DNA of 6,966 nt. Origin: Candidatus Latescibacterota bacterium. GTDB lineage: Bacteria > Latescibacterota > 4484-107 > B68-G9. This document shows positions 1-6,657 of the stretch, in pieces (position 1 is the stretch's first letter; every line of letters begins with the position of its first letter). Location of the stretch: assembly GCA_012961755.1 (NCBI GenBank), contig DTYS01000274.1:1-6966 (forward strand). Reading direction: 5' to 3'. Made by a program: the position numbers and the translations under genes. A model generated the notes under the pieces. The model was not told where the DNA came from and ran no database searches. It worked only from the letters and a program-made list of their open reading frames with translations.

Positions 1-2
1 AA

Positions 3-191
3 TTTATCATTACTTGGATTCCAGCGTCTTGCGTCAAAGGAGAGAACACCCGCTGGAATAAGACAGTGGATATGGAACTTGAGATGGTGAGGCTGACGAA
101 GAACTATCTGAAGTATATCTCGGCGATAGAGGTTCTAAAGAGAAGGCTTCGGGACATAAAGCTCAGCATAGAGGGAAGGGGAGGGATGTGA
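3..191 (+). CDS. flgB: FlgB, flagellar proximal rod protein (C-terminal part, cut by window start)
   Basis: The reading frame is open from the left edge to TGA at 189-191, so only the last 62 residues are present. FlgB is one of the proximal rod subunits, exported by the flagellar type III apparatus and assembled outside the inner membrane next to FliE. The visible segment NKTVDMELEMVRLTKNYLKY matches the hallmark C-terminal FlgB pattern (N-x-VD-x-E-x-EM-x-L, then a long helix ending in K/R-rich residues). The stop lies one base before the flgC start, as usual for the flgB-flgC pair. The first 13 or so residues, before about base 42, look less FlgB-like (they contain W and C) than an alternative reading in frame 2, so a frame slip there is possible. 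The family call rests on the last 45 residues and on position directly before flgC. Confidence 0.85.
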   Translation, partial: FIITWIPASCVKGENTRWNKTVDMELEMVRLTKNYLKYISAIEVLKRRLRDIKLSIEGRGGM

Positions 192-192
192 T

Positions 193-690
193 ATGATAGA
201 GAGAATATTCGCTTCCATGGACATAGGGGCGACAGGGCTCAGCGCACAGAGGATCAGGATGGAGGTGATAGCCAGTAACCTAGCCAACGCTGAGACCACG
301 AGGACCCCCCAAGGGGGACCTTACAGGCGTAGGGTGGTAGTGCTCCGCTCGGTTCCTCCCAAGTTAGGATTTCGCACGGCGCTGCGGAGCAGCCTCGTCG
401 CCCTGAGGACTACGAGGCCGGAGCACATCTTACCGGAGTGGGAGAGGAGGCCGGCGTCGGGGTGCGGGCGTGGAGTGGAGGTGGCGAGCATCGCTCAGGA
501 CCCCTCGCCCTTCAGGAGGGTGTACGATCCATCGCATCCGGATGCCGACGGGGATGGATATGTGCTTATGCCTAACATAATGGTCCTCAAGGAGATGGTG
601 GACATATTGGCTGTACAGAGGGCGTACGAGGCGAACGCAGCTGTGATACAGGCCGAGAAGGAGATGGCCGGGAAGGCCTTAGAACTTTGA
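193..690 (+). CDS. flgC: FlgC, flagellar proximal rod protein
   Basis: FlgC forms part of the periplasm-spanning proximal rod. The 165-residue product opens with the rod-type N-terminal motif (G-L-S-A-Q-R at 15-20, then SNLANAETTRTP at 28-39 and GGPYRR at 41-46). It closes with the family's conserved half: DPSPFRRVYDPSHPDADGDGY at about 103-123, then PNIMVLKEMVDILAVQRAYEAN (127-148) and a terminal amphipathic helix. The start is ATG 193, seven bases after GGGGAGGG (178-185). Usual FlgC length is roughly 135-150 residues. The surplus is in the middle (residues about 55-92), which is Arg-rich, contains W and C, and does not resemble FlgC; another frame reads better there, so two compensating single-base shifts are possible. 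Both conserved ends are in the same frame, so the family assignment is secure. Confidence 0.93.
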   Translation: MIERIFASMDIGATGLSAQRIRMEVIASNLANAETTRTPQGGPYRRRVVVLRSVPPKLGFRTALRSSLVALRTTRPEHILPEWERRPASGCGRGVEVASIAQDPSPFRRVYDPSHPDADGDGYVLMPNIMVLKEMVDILAVQRAYEANAAVIQAEKEMAGKALEL

Positions 691-691
691 A

Positions 692-697
692 GGGAGG
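692..697 (+). promoter_or_regulatory. Ribosome binding site deciding the start of the small gene
   Basis: GGGAGG lies seven bases upstream of ATG 705. It supports that ATG over the in-frame TTG at 687, which sits inside the flgC stop region and has no properly spaced SD sequence. Confidence 0.7.
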
Positions 698-704
698 TAC
701 GGCT

Positions 705-902
705 ATGCGGATAGGGCCGATATCCCATATGAACGTTCAAAAGTTATACGCACCGGATGTGAAGAACTTCCATAAGCTTCGTCCTTCCGAGGTCGTGTTG
801 ACTCCCGAGGAGCGCAGGATGCTGTACAGGTTCTTTCCCTCCAAAGGAGCCGAGGTTCGTAACGAGCCGAGGTTGGGCAGGTTTTTGGACGTGAGGGGGT
901 GA
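705..902 (+). CDS. Small unnamed protein (65 aa) between flgC and fliE
   Basis: I do not recognise a named family. The 65-residue product begins MRIGPISHMNVQKLY, has a charged middle (LTPEERRMLYRFF at 33-45) and ends GRFLDVRG. It has no signal peptide, membrane segment or cysteine and is basic. It is likely real: a well-placed GGGAGG precedes ATG 705, it fills the gap between flgC (14 bases away) and fliE (5 bases away), codon usage matches its neighbours, and the sequence reads as a plausible two-part soluble peptide. The opening pattern (M-x-I-x-x-I, then N and a Y near residue 15) and a G-x-x-(I/L)-D-(V/I)-x-G-like tail recall small proteins in some flagellar operons, but I cannot tie it to FlgM or another family. 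Location suggests a role in rod or MS-ring assembly or its control; that is inference. Confidence 0.7.
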   Translation: MRIGPISHMNVQKLYAPDVKNFHKLRPSEVVLTPEERRMLYRFFPSKGAEVRNEPRLGRFLDVRG

Positions 903-907
903 TGTAT

Positions 908-1189
908 ATGTCCGTAAGTCCGATCGGGGAAGTCCGGTTATCGGATGTGGAAGGGAATAGGCCTTCGGGAAAAGGCTTCGGGGAACTGGTAAAGGACTTT
1001 ATCTCCGAGGTAAACTCCCTTCAGAGGAAGGCGGACCTGGTTGCCGGCCAGCTCGTCACGGGCGAGGCTGAAAACCTGCATCAGGTGATGTTGGCCGTCG
1101 AAAGGGCGAGCTTAGCTTTGAGCCTCATGGTGGAGGTGCGCAACAAGGTCTTGGAGGCGTACAGGGAGATCATGAGGATGCAGATGTAA
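908..1189 (+). CDS. fliE: FliE, MS-ring/rod junction protein
   Basis: FliE joins the FliF ring to the FlgB/FlgC rod and is the first substrate to pass the flagellar export gate. The 93-residue product has the complete FliE core: F-G-E-L-V-x-D-F-I-S-E-V-N-x-L-Q-x-K-A-D, then the signature GEAENLHQVMLAVERASLA and LMVEVRNKVLEAYREIMRMQ up to the C-terminus. Length is typical (about 90-110). The start chosen is ATG 908, eight bases after AGGGGG (894-899). In-frame GTG 899 and ATG 902 overlap or crowd that site and would only add three residues (MMY). The gene begins 5 bases after the small upstream gene and ends 10 bases before fliF, so it is likely co-translated with them. Confidence 0.96.
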   Translation: MSVSPIGEVRLSDVEGNRPSGKGFGELVKDFISEVNSLQRKADLVAGQLVTGEAENLHQVMLAVERASLALSLMVEVRNKVLEAYREIMRMQM

Positions 1190-1199
1190 AGGGAGGTCC

Positions 1200-2669
1200 A
1201 TGCCCTTTCCGCAGGACACGATCGGCCAGGTAAAAGGGGTGTTCGGGAGGCTCTCCCCGAGACAGAGGCTTACCGTCGGCCTAACTTTCTTCGGGGTTTT
1301 GGGGACCGTCCTGGGGCTGGTGTTATGGGCTGGAAGACCCGAATTCTCCCTACTTTATGGCGACCTCAATCCGGAGAGCGCCGCCGAGATCGTAGATGCC
1401 CTTAAGGAGGCCGGGGTACCCTATAGGCTCTCCAGGGGCGGCACAGCAGTTTTGGTTCCTAGGGACAAGGTATACGAACTGAGGGTCGAACTGGCGGGGA
1501 AGGGGATGCTGAGCGGCGGGACGGTGGGGTACGAGCTCTTAGACAGGAGGAACTTCGGCACGTCCGAGTTCGTCCAGAAGGTGAACTACAAAAGAGCTTT
1601 GGAGGGGGAGCTGGCGAGGACCATCCGGGGTATGGCGGAGATATCGTATGCAAGGGTGCACTTAGCACTACCCGAGGAGAGGCTCTTCAGAGAGGATCAG
1701 GAGGAACCATCGGCGTCCATCGTCGTAGCCATCAAGCCAGGTGCTAGGCTCGGCCCTAGACAGGTGGCCGGCATCCAGAACCTGGTGGCTGGGAGCGTGG
1801 AGGGCTTGAGGCCCGAAAGGGTCATCGTCCTGGACATGTACGGCAACATCATCTCCGAACGACCGGACGGGAAATCCCCGACCGGTATGGCAGCGAGCCA
1901 GATGGAGCTGCGTCGAAAGGTGGAGTCCTACTTGACCGGAAAGGCGCAGACGATGTTGGACAGGGTGCTGGGGAAGGACAACGCGGTCGTACGGGTCTCC
2001 GTGGAACTGGACTTCCAACACATAGAACGCAATCGCGAGTACTACGATCCGGAGGGGGCCGTGGTCATCAGCCAGGAGACCGAGGAGAGCGAGACCCCGT
2101 CGGAGGGTACCTTAGGAAGGACCGAGCGTACCGTCACGAACTACGAGGTGAGCAAGACCGTCGAGAGGATCGTCCGTTCGATGGGGTCCATCAGGCGACT
2201 CTCGGCTGCCGTGTTGGTGAACGCCAAGAAGGAGCTTTCGCAGGACGAGGTGACGAGGCTGGCCACATTAGTGGGAAAGGCCTTGGGCGTGGACCCGGAG
2301 AGGGGGGATCAGATAGAGGTATACTCTATGCCGTTCGAGACCTCCGAGATAGAGGCCGCTAGGATGGAGATGGAGAAGGCAGCCAAGAGGGCCTTCTGGA
2401 TGGGAATGGCCCGTAGGGTAGGAGTAGGGCTCGTGGTAGTCCTCCTGATCCTGTGGCTCCGCTCCAAATTGCGCAAGGTATCGCAGTTGCCCATGCCTGT
2501 GGAGGAGAGGAGGCCGAGGCTTCCGAAGGTCGAGGAGGTCCCGGAGCTGGAGGAAGAGATCTCTCCGGAGGCCCTCAAGGAGGCGAGGCTGCAGGAGCTG
2601 GTGGGCGAGTTCGTCCAGAGGGAGCCCGACAGGGCAGCACGTCTGTTACGGACGTGGTTGGCGAGCTAG
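1200..2669 (+). CDS. fliF: FliF, flagellar MS-ring protein
   Basis: FliF oligomerises in the inner membrane into the MS-ring that houses the export gate and carries the switch complex. Residues about 25-44 form the first membrane helix, followed by the conserved F-S-L-L-Y-G-D-L motif (49-56) and the YscJ-like ring-building domain, including FGTSEFVQKVNYKRALEGEL and the segment after it (about 120-145). The periplasmic loop contains an acidic/Thr-rich stretch near 295-310 (EETEES-type), typical of the collar region. A second membrane helix lies at about 405-421. The cytosolic tail ends with DRAARLLRTWL, the FliG-binding motif. At 489 residues it is shorter than many FliFs (about 530-570) but both ends are complete. 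The start is ATG 1200; GGGAGG is only three bases away, though AAGG within the same purine run gives normal spacing. fliG begins eight bases after the stop. Confidence 0.97.
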   Translation: MPFPQDTIGQVKGVFGRLSPRQRLTVGLTFFGVLGTVLGLVLWAGRPEFSLLYGDLNPESAAEIVDALKEAGVPYRLSRGGTAVLVPRDKVYELRVELAGKGMLSGGTVGYELLDRRNFGTSEFVQKVNYKRALEGELARTIRGMAEISYARVHLALPEERLFREDQEEPSASIVVAIKPGARLGPRQVAGIQNLVAGSVEGLRPERVIVLDMYGNIISERPDGKSPTGMAASQMELRRKVESYLTGKAQTMLDRVLGKDNAVVRVSVELDFQHIERNREYYDPEGAVVISQETEESETPSEGTLGRTERTVTNYEVSKTVERIVRSMGSIRRLSAAVLVNAKKELSQDEVTRLATLVGKALGVDPERGDQIEVYSMPFETSEIEAARMEMEKAAKRAFWMGMARRVGVGLVVVLLILWLRSKLRKVSQLPMPVEERRPRLPKVEEVPELEEEISPEALKEARLQELVGEFVQREPDRAARLLRTWLAS

Positions 2670-2677
2670 GGGGGACC

Positions 2678-3784
2678 ATGGGAAGTTCGGTAGCTTTGGA
2701 CAGGATGGAGGAGTTCCACGAGCGGCCGAGCGCCGAACAGGTGGCCCAAAGTATAACGAGTAAGGCGAATGGTACAAAGAGGATATCTTCAGCAGACGAA
2801 CTTACGGGCATTCAGAAGGCGGCGATATTAATGTTGGCTTTGGGCGTGGAGGCCTCCGCCGCTCTATATAAGGAACTTACCGAGGAGGAGATAGAGCAGC
2901 TCTCCAAAGAGATAGCCACACTGCCGGCCGTGGATTCGTCCGTGGTCCGGGCGGTGGTGGACGAATTCTTCCAGATGATCCGAGCCCAGGAGTACATTAC
3001 CTTGGGAGGTATAGAATATTCTAAGGAGATATTACAAAAAGCATTAGGTGAACAGAAGGCTTTAGAGATCATAAAGCGGGTCCAGATGGCCCTTCAGGTT
3101 AAAGGTTTCAACGCCCTCAAGGAGATAGATTCCAACCAGCTCATCAGCTTCCTACAGAAGGAACATCCCCAGACCATAGCCATGGTGTTGACACAGTTGG
3201 AGCCAGCCCAAGCGGCGGCAACTTTGGAAGGCCTTCCGGACGACCTTAGGGCGGAGGTGATGTACAGGTACGCGACCATAGATCGGGTGCCCCAGGGGGT
3301 GATATCGGAGGTGGAGAAGGTGTTGGAGTCCAGCGTGGACTTCAGCCTTCAGGCCGGCCAGTTCGGTGGGGTAAAGGCGACGGCCGACGTCCTGAACATG
3401 TTAGGACAATCCATGGAGCGCAAGATATTGGAGGAATTGAGGAAGAGGGATCCGGAGCTGGCCGAACAGGTGGAAGACCTTATGTTCGTGTTCGAGGATA
3501 TAGTGCTCCTGGACGACAGGGACCTCCAGGAGGTGATAAGGTCCGTGGACACCCGGACGCTCGCCCTGGCGCTGAAGGGGGCCGGGGACGAGCTTAAGGA
3601 GAAGATATTGAAGAACCTGTCCGAACGGGCGAGGACCATGGTTCAGGAGGAGATGGAGTACCTCGGAGCGGTCCGACTCAGGGAGGTGGAGGAGGCCCAG
3701 CGACAGATAATAGATGTGATCCGACAGATGGAGTCCGAGGGTAGGATAGCTATAGAGCGGGGCAAGGAGGAATACATTGTATAG
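2678..3784 (+). CDS. fliG: FliG, flagellar motor switch protein
   Basis: FliG is the rotor component that binds FliF at its N-terminus, FliM in the middle and the stator through its C-terminal domain. From ATG 2678 (after AGGGGGG, spacing three) the protein is 368 residues. The FliF-binding domain starts near residue 43 (LTGIQKAAILMLALG). The middle domain carries the EHPQTIA motif at 162-168, and Gly230-Gly231 mark the hinge. The C-terminal domain has MFVFEDIVLLDDRDLQEVIR (269-288) with the conserved Asp pair 279/280, then RTLALALKGA, and it ends EEYIV like many FliGs. The first 40 residues form a hydrophilic extension not found in most FliGs (usual length about 330-345). In-frame ATG 2705 has a weaker SD. 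The frame is also open upstream within fliF, but that low-complexity stretch is not coding in this frame. The last eight bases overlap fliH. Confidence 0.97.
   Translation: MGSSVALDRMEEFHERPSAEQVAQSITSKANGTKRISSADELTGIQKAAILMLALGVEASAALYKELTEEEIEQLSKEIATLPAVDSSVVRAVVDEFFQMIRAQEYITLGGIEYSKEILQKALGEQKALEIIKRVQMALQVKGFNALKEIDSNQLISFLQKEHPQTIAMVLTQLEPAQAAATLEGLPDDLRAEVMYRYATIDRVPQGVISEVEKVLESSVDFSLQAGQFGGVKATADVLNMLGQSMERKILEELRKRDPELAEQVEDLMFVFEDIVLLDDRDLQEVIRSVDTRTLALALKGAGDELKEKILKNLSERARTMVQEEMEYLGAVRLREVEEAQRQIIDVIRQMESEGRIAIERGKEEYIV
3764..3770 (+). promoter_or_regulatory. Ribosome binding site for the TTG start of fliH
   Basis: AAGGAGG within the end of fliG lies six bases before TTG 3777, ideal spacing. 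It decides the non-ATG start and couples fliH translation to fliG. Confidence 0.75.
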
Positions 3785-4415
3785 GACGGCTATAGAGGTG
3801 AAGGGAAAAGTGATCGGCGTGCGGTGGAGGGTCGGCGAGGGCTTCCAGGAGGAGTTGGACCTGGAGGAAGGCGTACATCGAGGGTTGGAGGAACAGCTTC
3901 AGAGTCGGGTTGAGGAGGCGTATAGGTCCGGGTTCGAGGACGGAAGGAGGATGGGGTGGGAGGTGGCCTGGGGGAAGCTCGAGGATGTGGCGAGAGCTTT
4001 CAGGAAAGAGGTCGAGGCGTTGAAGGAGGCCAAGGACGATCTGTTGAGGGGGGCGGAGGAGGGAGTTCTGGCCTTGGTCGGGGAGTTGGCCCGCAGGGTA
4101 GTTAGGGTGGCTGTGGAACGGTTTCCCGAAGAGGTTGTGGACCTCGTGCGTGAGTGCCTGAGGAGGATATCCGATGGAGGTAAGGTGGTGGTGCGGGTCA
4201 ACCCCGAAGACTTGGCCGTACTGGAAGCCCACAGCGAAGAGCTGCTCGCCCTCGTGGAGGGACCCGTAGAGGTCGAACCGGACGGAGGGGTGCCGAGGGG
4301 TGGATGTAAGGTGGAGGCGAGGTCCGGAGTCGTAAACGGAAAGTTGGACAGCATGTTAGATGAGATAGAGAGGGTCATGAAGGAGAAGTTGGAGCTTAGA
4401 TATGTTCCCTACTGA
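3777..4415 (+). CDS. fliH: FliH, flagellar export ATPase regulator
   Basis: FliH dimerises, holds FliI inactive until it reaches the export gate, and links the ATPase to the C-ring. The 212-residue product has an acidic, coiled N-terminal half containing the FliH glycine-repeat helix (G-x-x-x-G-x-x-x-G at Gly52, 56 and 60, preceded by AYR). A long helix follows (about 66-132), then the C-terminal domain VVVRVNPEDLAVLE (137-150) and the segment G-G-C-K-V-E-x-R-S-G-V-V-N-G-K-L-D-S-M-L (175-194). In most relatives that last segment reads G-x-(I/V)-D-A-x-L-D; here the first Asp is Asn187. Translation starts at TTG 3777, overlapping fliG by eight bases, and the 3' end overlaps fliI by 14, so dosage is probably tied to both. 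FliH sequences diverge widely, but neighbours and motifs make the call firm. Confidence 0.92.
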   Translation: MYRTAIEVKGKVIGVRWRVGEGFQEELDLEEGVHRGLEEQLQSRVEEAYRSGFEDGRRMGWEVAWGKLEDVARAFRKEVEALKEAKDDLLRGAEEGVLALVGELARRVVRVAVERFPEEVVDLVRECLRRISDGGKVVVRVNPEDLAVLEAHSEELLALVEGPVEVEPDGGVPRGGCKVEARSGVVNGKLDSMLDEIERVMKEKLELRYVPY

Positions 4416-5712
4416 TGTTTATATCCAGGCCGTGCGTGAGGCCGAGCCGATACGTTGTATAGGGAAGGTGGAAAGGATCGTGGGGTTGGTGATAGAGTCC
4501 TCGGGACCTCCGGCTCCGGTAGGGGAGCTATGTCGGCTCAGGGACCCGGAGGAAGGCACGGTAGGGGAGGCGGAAGTTGTGGGCTTTCGGGACGGGAAGG
4601 CCCTCCTTATGCCCTTGGGGGAACCTTACGGACTCAGGCCGGGATGCGAAGTGATCTCCACTGGAGGGTCCCTAAGGGTCCCTGTGGGAGATGACCTTCT
4701 GGGGAGGGTCCTGGATGGGCTCGGGAACCCCGTAGATGGCCGTGGGCCCTTGAAGGCTACAGCACGTAGGGAAGTATACGGTACTCCGCCTAACCCTCTA
4801 TATCGCAGAAGGATCACCGAACCACTTCCCACCGGGGTGAGGGCGATAGACGGCCTTCTGACCTTAGGGAAGGGACAACGGATGGGGATATTCGCGGGAA
4901 GCGGGGTCGGAAAGAGCGTGCTTTTAGGGATGATAGCGAGGAACACCTCGGCGGACGTGAACGTCGTGGCGCTCGTGGGGGAAAGGGGGAGGGAGGTGAG
5001 GGAGTTCCTGGAGAGGGACCTCGGGGAGGAGGGACTGGGGCGTTCGGTGGTGGTGGTTGCTACTTCGGACCGTCCACCCTTGGAGAGGATCAAGGCGGCA
5101 CTGGTGGCTATCTCGGTGGCCGAGCACTTCAGGGACCAGGGTAAGGATGTGATGTTCCTGATGGATTCGCTGACCAGGGTAGCCATGGCCCAGAGGGAGG
5201 TGGGACTTTCGGTAGGGGAACCCCCGACTTCCAGAGGGTATACGCCCTCGGTGTTCACGTTTATGGCGAAGTTCTTGGAGAGGGCCGGAAGTTCTTCTAA
5301 GGGAAGCATTACGGGACTGTATACCGTACTGGTGGAGGGCGACGACCTGGACGAGCCGATCTCGGACGCGGCCAGGTCCTTTCTGGACGGACACATAGTG
5401 CTTTCGAGGAAGCTGGCCTCTATGGGGCACTATCCGGCCATAGATCCTTTATCCAGCGTGAGCAGGGTCATGGTGGACGTGGTATCCCACGAACATCTCA
5501 GGGCGGCCAGGAGGGCCCTGGGGATCTTAGCCACATATAGGGAAGCGGAGGACCTCATACAGCTCGGGGCTTATAAGCGTGGAAGCAACCGTAAGGTGGA
5601 CGAAGCCATCGAGCGTATAGAGGACGTACGGGGATACCTCAGACAGGACATGTACGAAAGGGCGGCCTTCGAAGACAGCGTAAAGAGGCTGTTGAAATTG
5701 TTCCCGGACTGA
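4402..5712 (+). CDS. fliI: FliI, flagellum-specific ATPase
   Basis: FliI is the hexameric F1-like ATPase that energises flagellar protein export at the cytosolic side of the gate. The 436-residue product has full family length. The N-terminal beta-barrel domain (about 17-95) is followed by the nucleotide-binding core: Walker A A-G-S-G-V-G-K-S at 165-172 (Lys171), GERGREVREFLE with the catalytic-type Glu194, Walker B VMFLMDSLTR (250-259, Asp255), the T3SS-ATPase stretch GEPPTSRGYTPSVF (272-285), LSRKLA with the arginine-finger candidate Arg336, and the alpha/beta signature PAIDPLSSVSR (345-355). The GEPPTSRGYTPS stretch and the fliH/fliJ neighbours mark it as an export ATPase and not an F1 beta subunit. 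Start ATG 4402 has GGAG (4391-4394) seven bases upstream and lies inside the end of fliH. All key residues are intact. Confidence 0.98.
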   Translation: MFPTDVYIQAVREAEPIRCIGKVERIVGLVIESSGPPAPVGELCRLRDPEEGTVGEAEVVGFRDGKALLMPLGEPYGLRPGCEVISTGGSLRVPVGDDLLGRVLDGLGNPVDGRGPLKATARREVYGTPPNPLYRRRITEPLPTGVRAIDGLLTLGKGQRMGIFAGSGVGKSVLLGMIARNTSADVNVVALVGERGREVREFLERDLGEEGLGRSVVVVATSDRPPLERIKAALVAISVAEHFRDQGKDVMFLMDSLTRVAMAQREVGLSVGEPPTSRGYTPSVFTFMAKFLERAGSSSKGSITGLYTVLVEGDDLDEPISDAARSFLDGHIVLSRKLASMGHYPAIDPLSSVSRVMVDVVSHEHLRAARRALGILATYREAEDLIQLGAYKRGSNRKVDEAIERIEDVRGYLRQDMYERAAFEDSVKRLLKLFPD

Positions 5713-5737
5713 AGTGGTCCAGAGTTAGGGGACTCCG

Positions 5738-6196
5738 GTGCGAGCATTTCGGTTCAGATTGGAAAGGGTACTTCAGGTGCGTCGCCTCCAGGAGGATCTG
5801 CAAAGGAGGGTCCTTTTGGAGGTCCAACGGAAGTTGGACGATGCAAGGGTGCATCTGGCGGAGCTTCAGGAAGGGTTCGCGGAGTACCTGAAGCGTCTGC
5901 GGTCCTATAGGTCCGGGAAGGCCGGAGCATACGAGGTGCTCTCCTACGAGCGCTATGTGGACTACCTCCACATGGCTTTAGAGCGACAGAGACAGGTCGT
6001 GGAGGGATTGGAGGCCCAACTGGAGGAACGACGGAGGGCCCTCCAGGAGGCCGTCCGCAGGCGGCAGGTTCTGGAAAGCTTAAGGGAGCGTCAGGAGGAG
6101 AGCTATAGAAAGTACAAGAACAAGGTATTTCAGAACTTCCTTGATGAGGTGGGGGCGAGAAATAAGGCAAGTAGGGAGGACATATGCGATATATAG
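5738..6196 (+). CDS. fliJ: FliJ, flagellar export chaperone/ATPase stalk
   Basis: FliJ is the coiled-coil stalk that inserts in the FliI hexamer, contacts FlhA and helps recycle export chaperones. The 152-residue product begins with the family's F-R-F-R-L-E-R-V-L-x-x-R pattern (residues 4-16). It is almost entirely charged heptad-like helix (Arg, Glu, Gln, Leu) with a break near 56-66 (SYRSGKAGAYE) separating two antiparallel helices, as expected for FliJ, and its length is normal. The GTG start at 5738 follows AGGGGA (5727-5732) by five bases and no better ATG lies near. A 25-base gap separates it from fliI, the largest in the block. Its final 13 bases overlap the next gene. Primary sequence identity in FliJ is low, so the call depends on composition, the N-terminal motif and position after fliI. 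Confidence 0.92.
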   Translation: MRAFRFRLERVLQVRRLQEDLQRRVLLEVQRKLDDARVHLAELQEGFAEYLKRLRSYRSGKAGAYEVLSYERYVDYLHMALERQRQVVEGLEAQLEERRRALQEAVRRRQVLESLRERQEESYRKYKNKVFQNFLDEVGARNKASREDICDI

Positions 6197-6657
6197 CGCT
6201 CTTCTTGGGTTCCTTCGTCTTAGTTTTCGCGGGCACATATCTCTACGTGACCCAGGTAGAATATCCAAGGAAATACGGGAGTTCCTTGAACCCTCCCGAT
6301 TCGAGCAAGGTGAGCGCGGATACCCTGAATGCGGACACCGTGGAGGCAGGAGATGTTAAAGCCCCGAAGGAAGCTTCACCTGTTCCGACATCTCCGGCCG
6401 CCGTGGCCTATCGTCCCGACGTGCCCGGGAAGGATGTGGCACCTAAAGCTTCGTACTTCAAGCTGGCCAGACTTTACAGCGCTATGCGTCCTCAGGATGC
6501 AGCTTCTGCGCTCTCTAAGTTGGACGACGAGCTCGTCGTCCAGATACTTTCTAAGATGGAGGAACGCAAGGCTGCCAAGATATTGGCGGCTATGGGACCG
6601 GATCGGGCGGCGGATCTAACGGTGAGGATGTTGGCGATCAAGGCCAAAGGTATATGA
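6184..6657 (+). CDS. MotE/YlxF-like membrane-anchored protein with MgtE-N-type domain
   Basis: The 157-residue product has an N-terminal membrane helix (about 3-22, with few charges and no clear signal cleavage site). A Pro/Ala/Ser/Asp-rich linker follows (about 28-88), then a helical C-terminal domain (about 89-157) with the MgtE intracellular N-domain pattern: A-R-L-Y-S-A-M-x-P-x-x-A-A, L-x-x-L-x-D-E-x-V-V-x-I-L-x-x-M and R-K-A-A-K-I-L-A-A-M. Proteins of this architecture sit next to fliJ in many flagellar operons (YlxF in Bacillus); MotE of alphaproteobacteria, a related protein, acts as a chaperone for the stator-stabilising protein MotC. ATG 6184 has AGGGAGG (6173-6179) four bases upstream and lies inside fliJ, so it is coupled to it. 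A stator-related or ring-related scaffold role in the periplasm is inferred; the linker fits an anchored, extended form. I give no symbol because orthology to motE is not certain. Confidence 0.87.
   Translation: MRYIALFLGSFVLVFAGTYLYVTQVEYPRKYGSSLNPPDSSKVSADTLNADTVEAGDVKAPKEASPVPTSPAAVAYRPDVPGKDVAPKASYFKLARLYSAMRPQDAASALSKLDDELVVQILSKMEERKAAKILAAMGPDRAADLTVRMLAIKAKGI

Noticed and set aside
687..704. TTG 687 as the start of the small gene
   Set aside because: It would place the GGGAGG ribosome binding site inside the coding region and has no SD of its own; ATG 705 is better.
2453..2677. In-frame upstream extension of fliG (75 codons from GTG 2453) overlapping the end of fliF
   Set aside because: It is Gly/Ala/Glu low-complexity, lies wholly in another frame of the conserved FliF tail, and ATG 2678 fits the junction. 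It is a GC-rich shadow.
4626..5396. Long antisense open frame (256 codons) opposite fliI
   Set aside because: The product is Ser/Thr/Pro-rich with no family resemblance, and its length is explained by codon bias of fliI on the other strand.
5704..5738. Short inverted repeat (CCGGA / TCCGG) flanking the fliI-fliJ gap, considered as a terminator or RBS-masking hairpin
   Set aside because: Only a five-base stem with a loop of about 25 bases and no U-tract; too weak to call.
5754..6236. Antisense open frame of 160 codons opposite fliJ
   Set aside because: Pro-rich translation with no motif; it mirrors the Arg/Glu/Leu codon pattern of fliJ.
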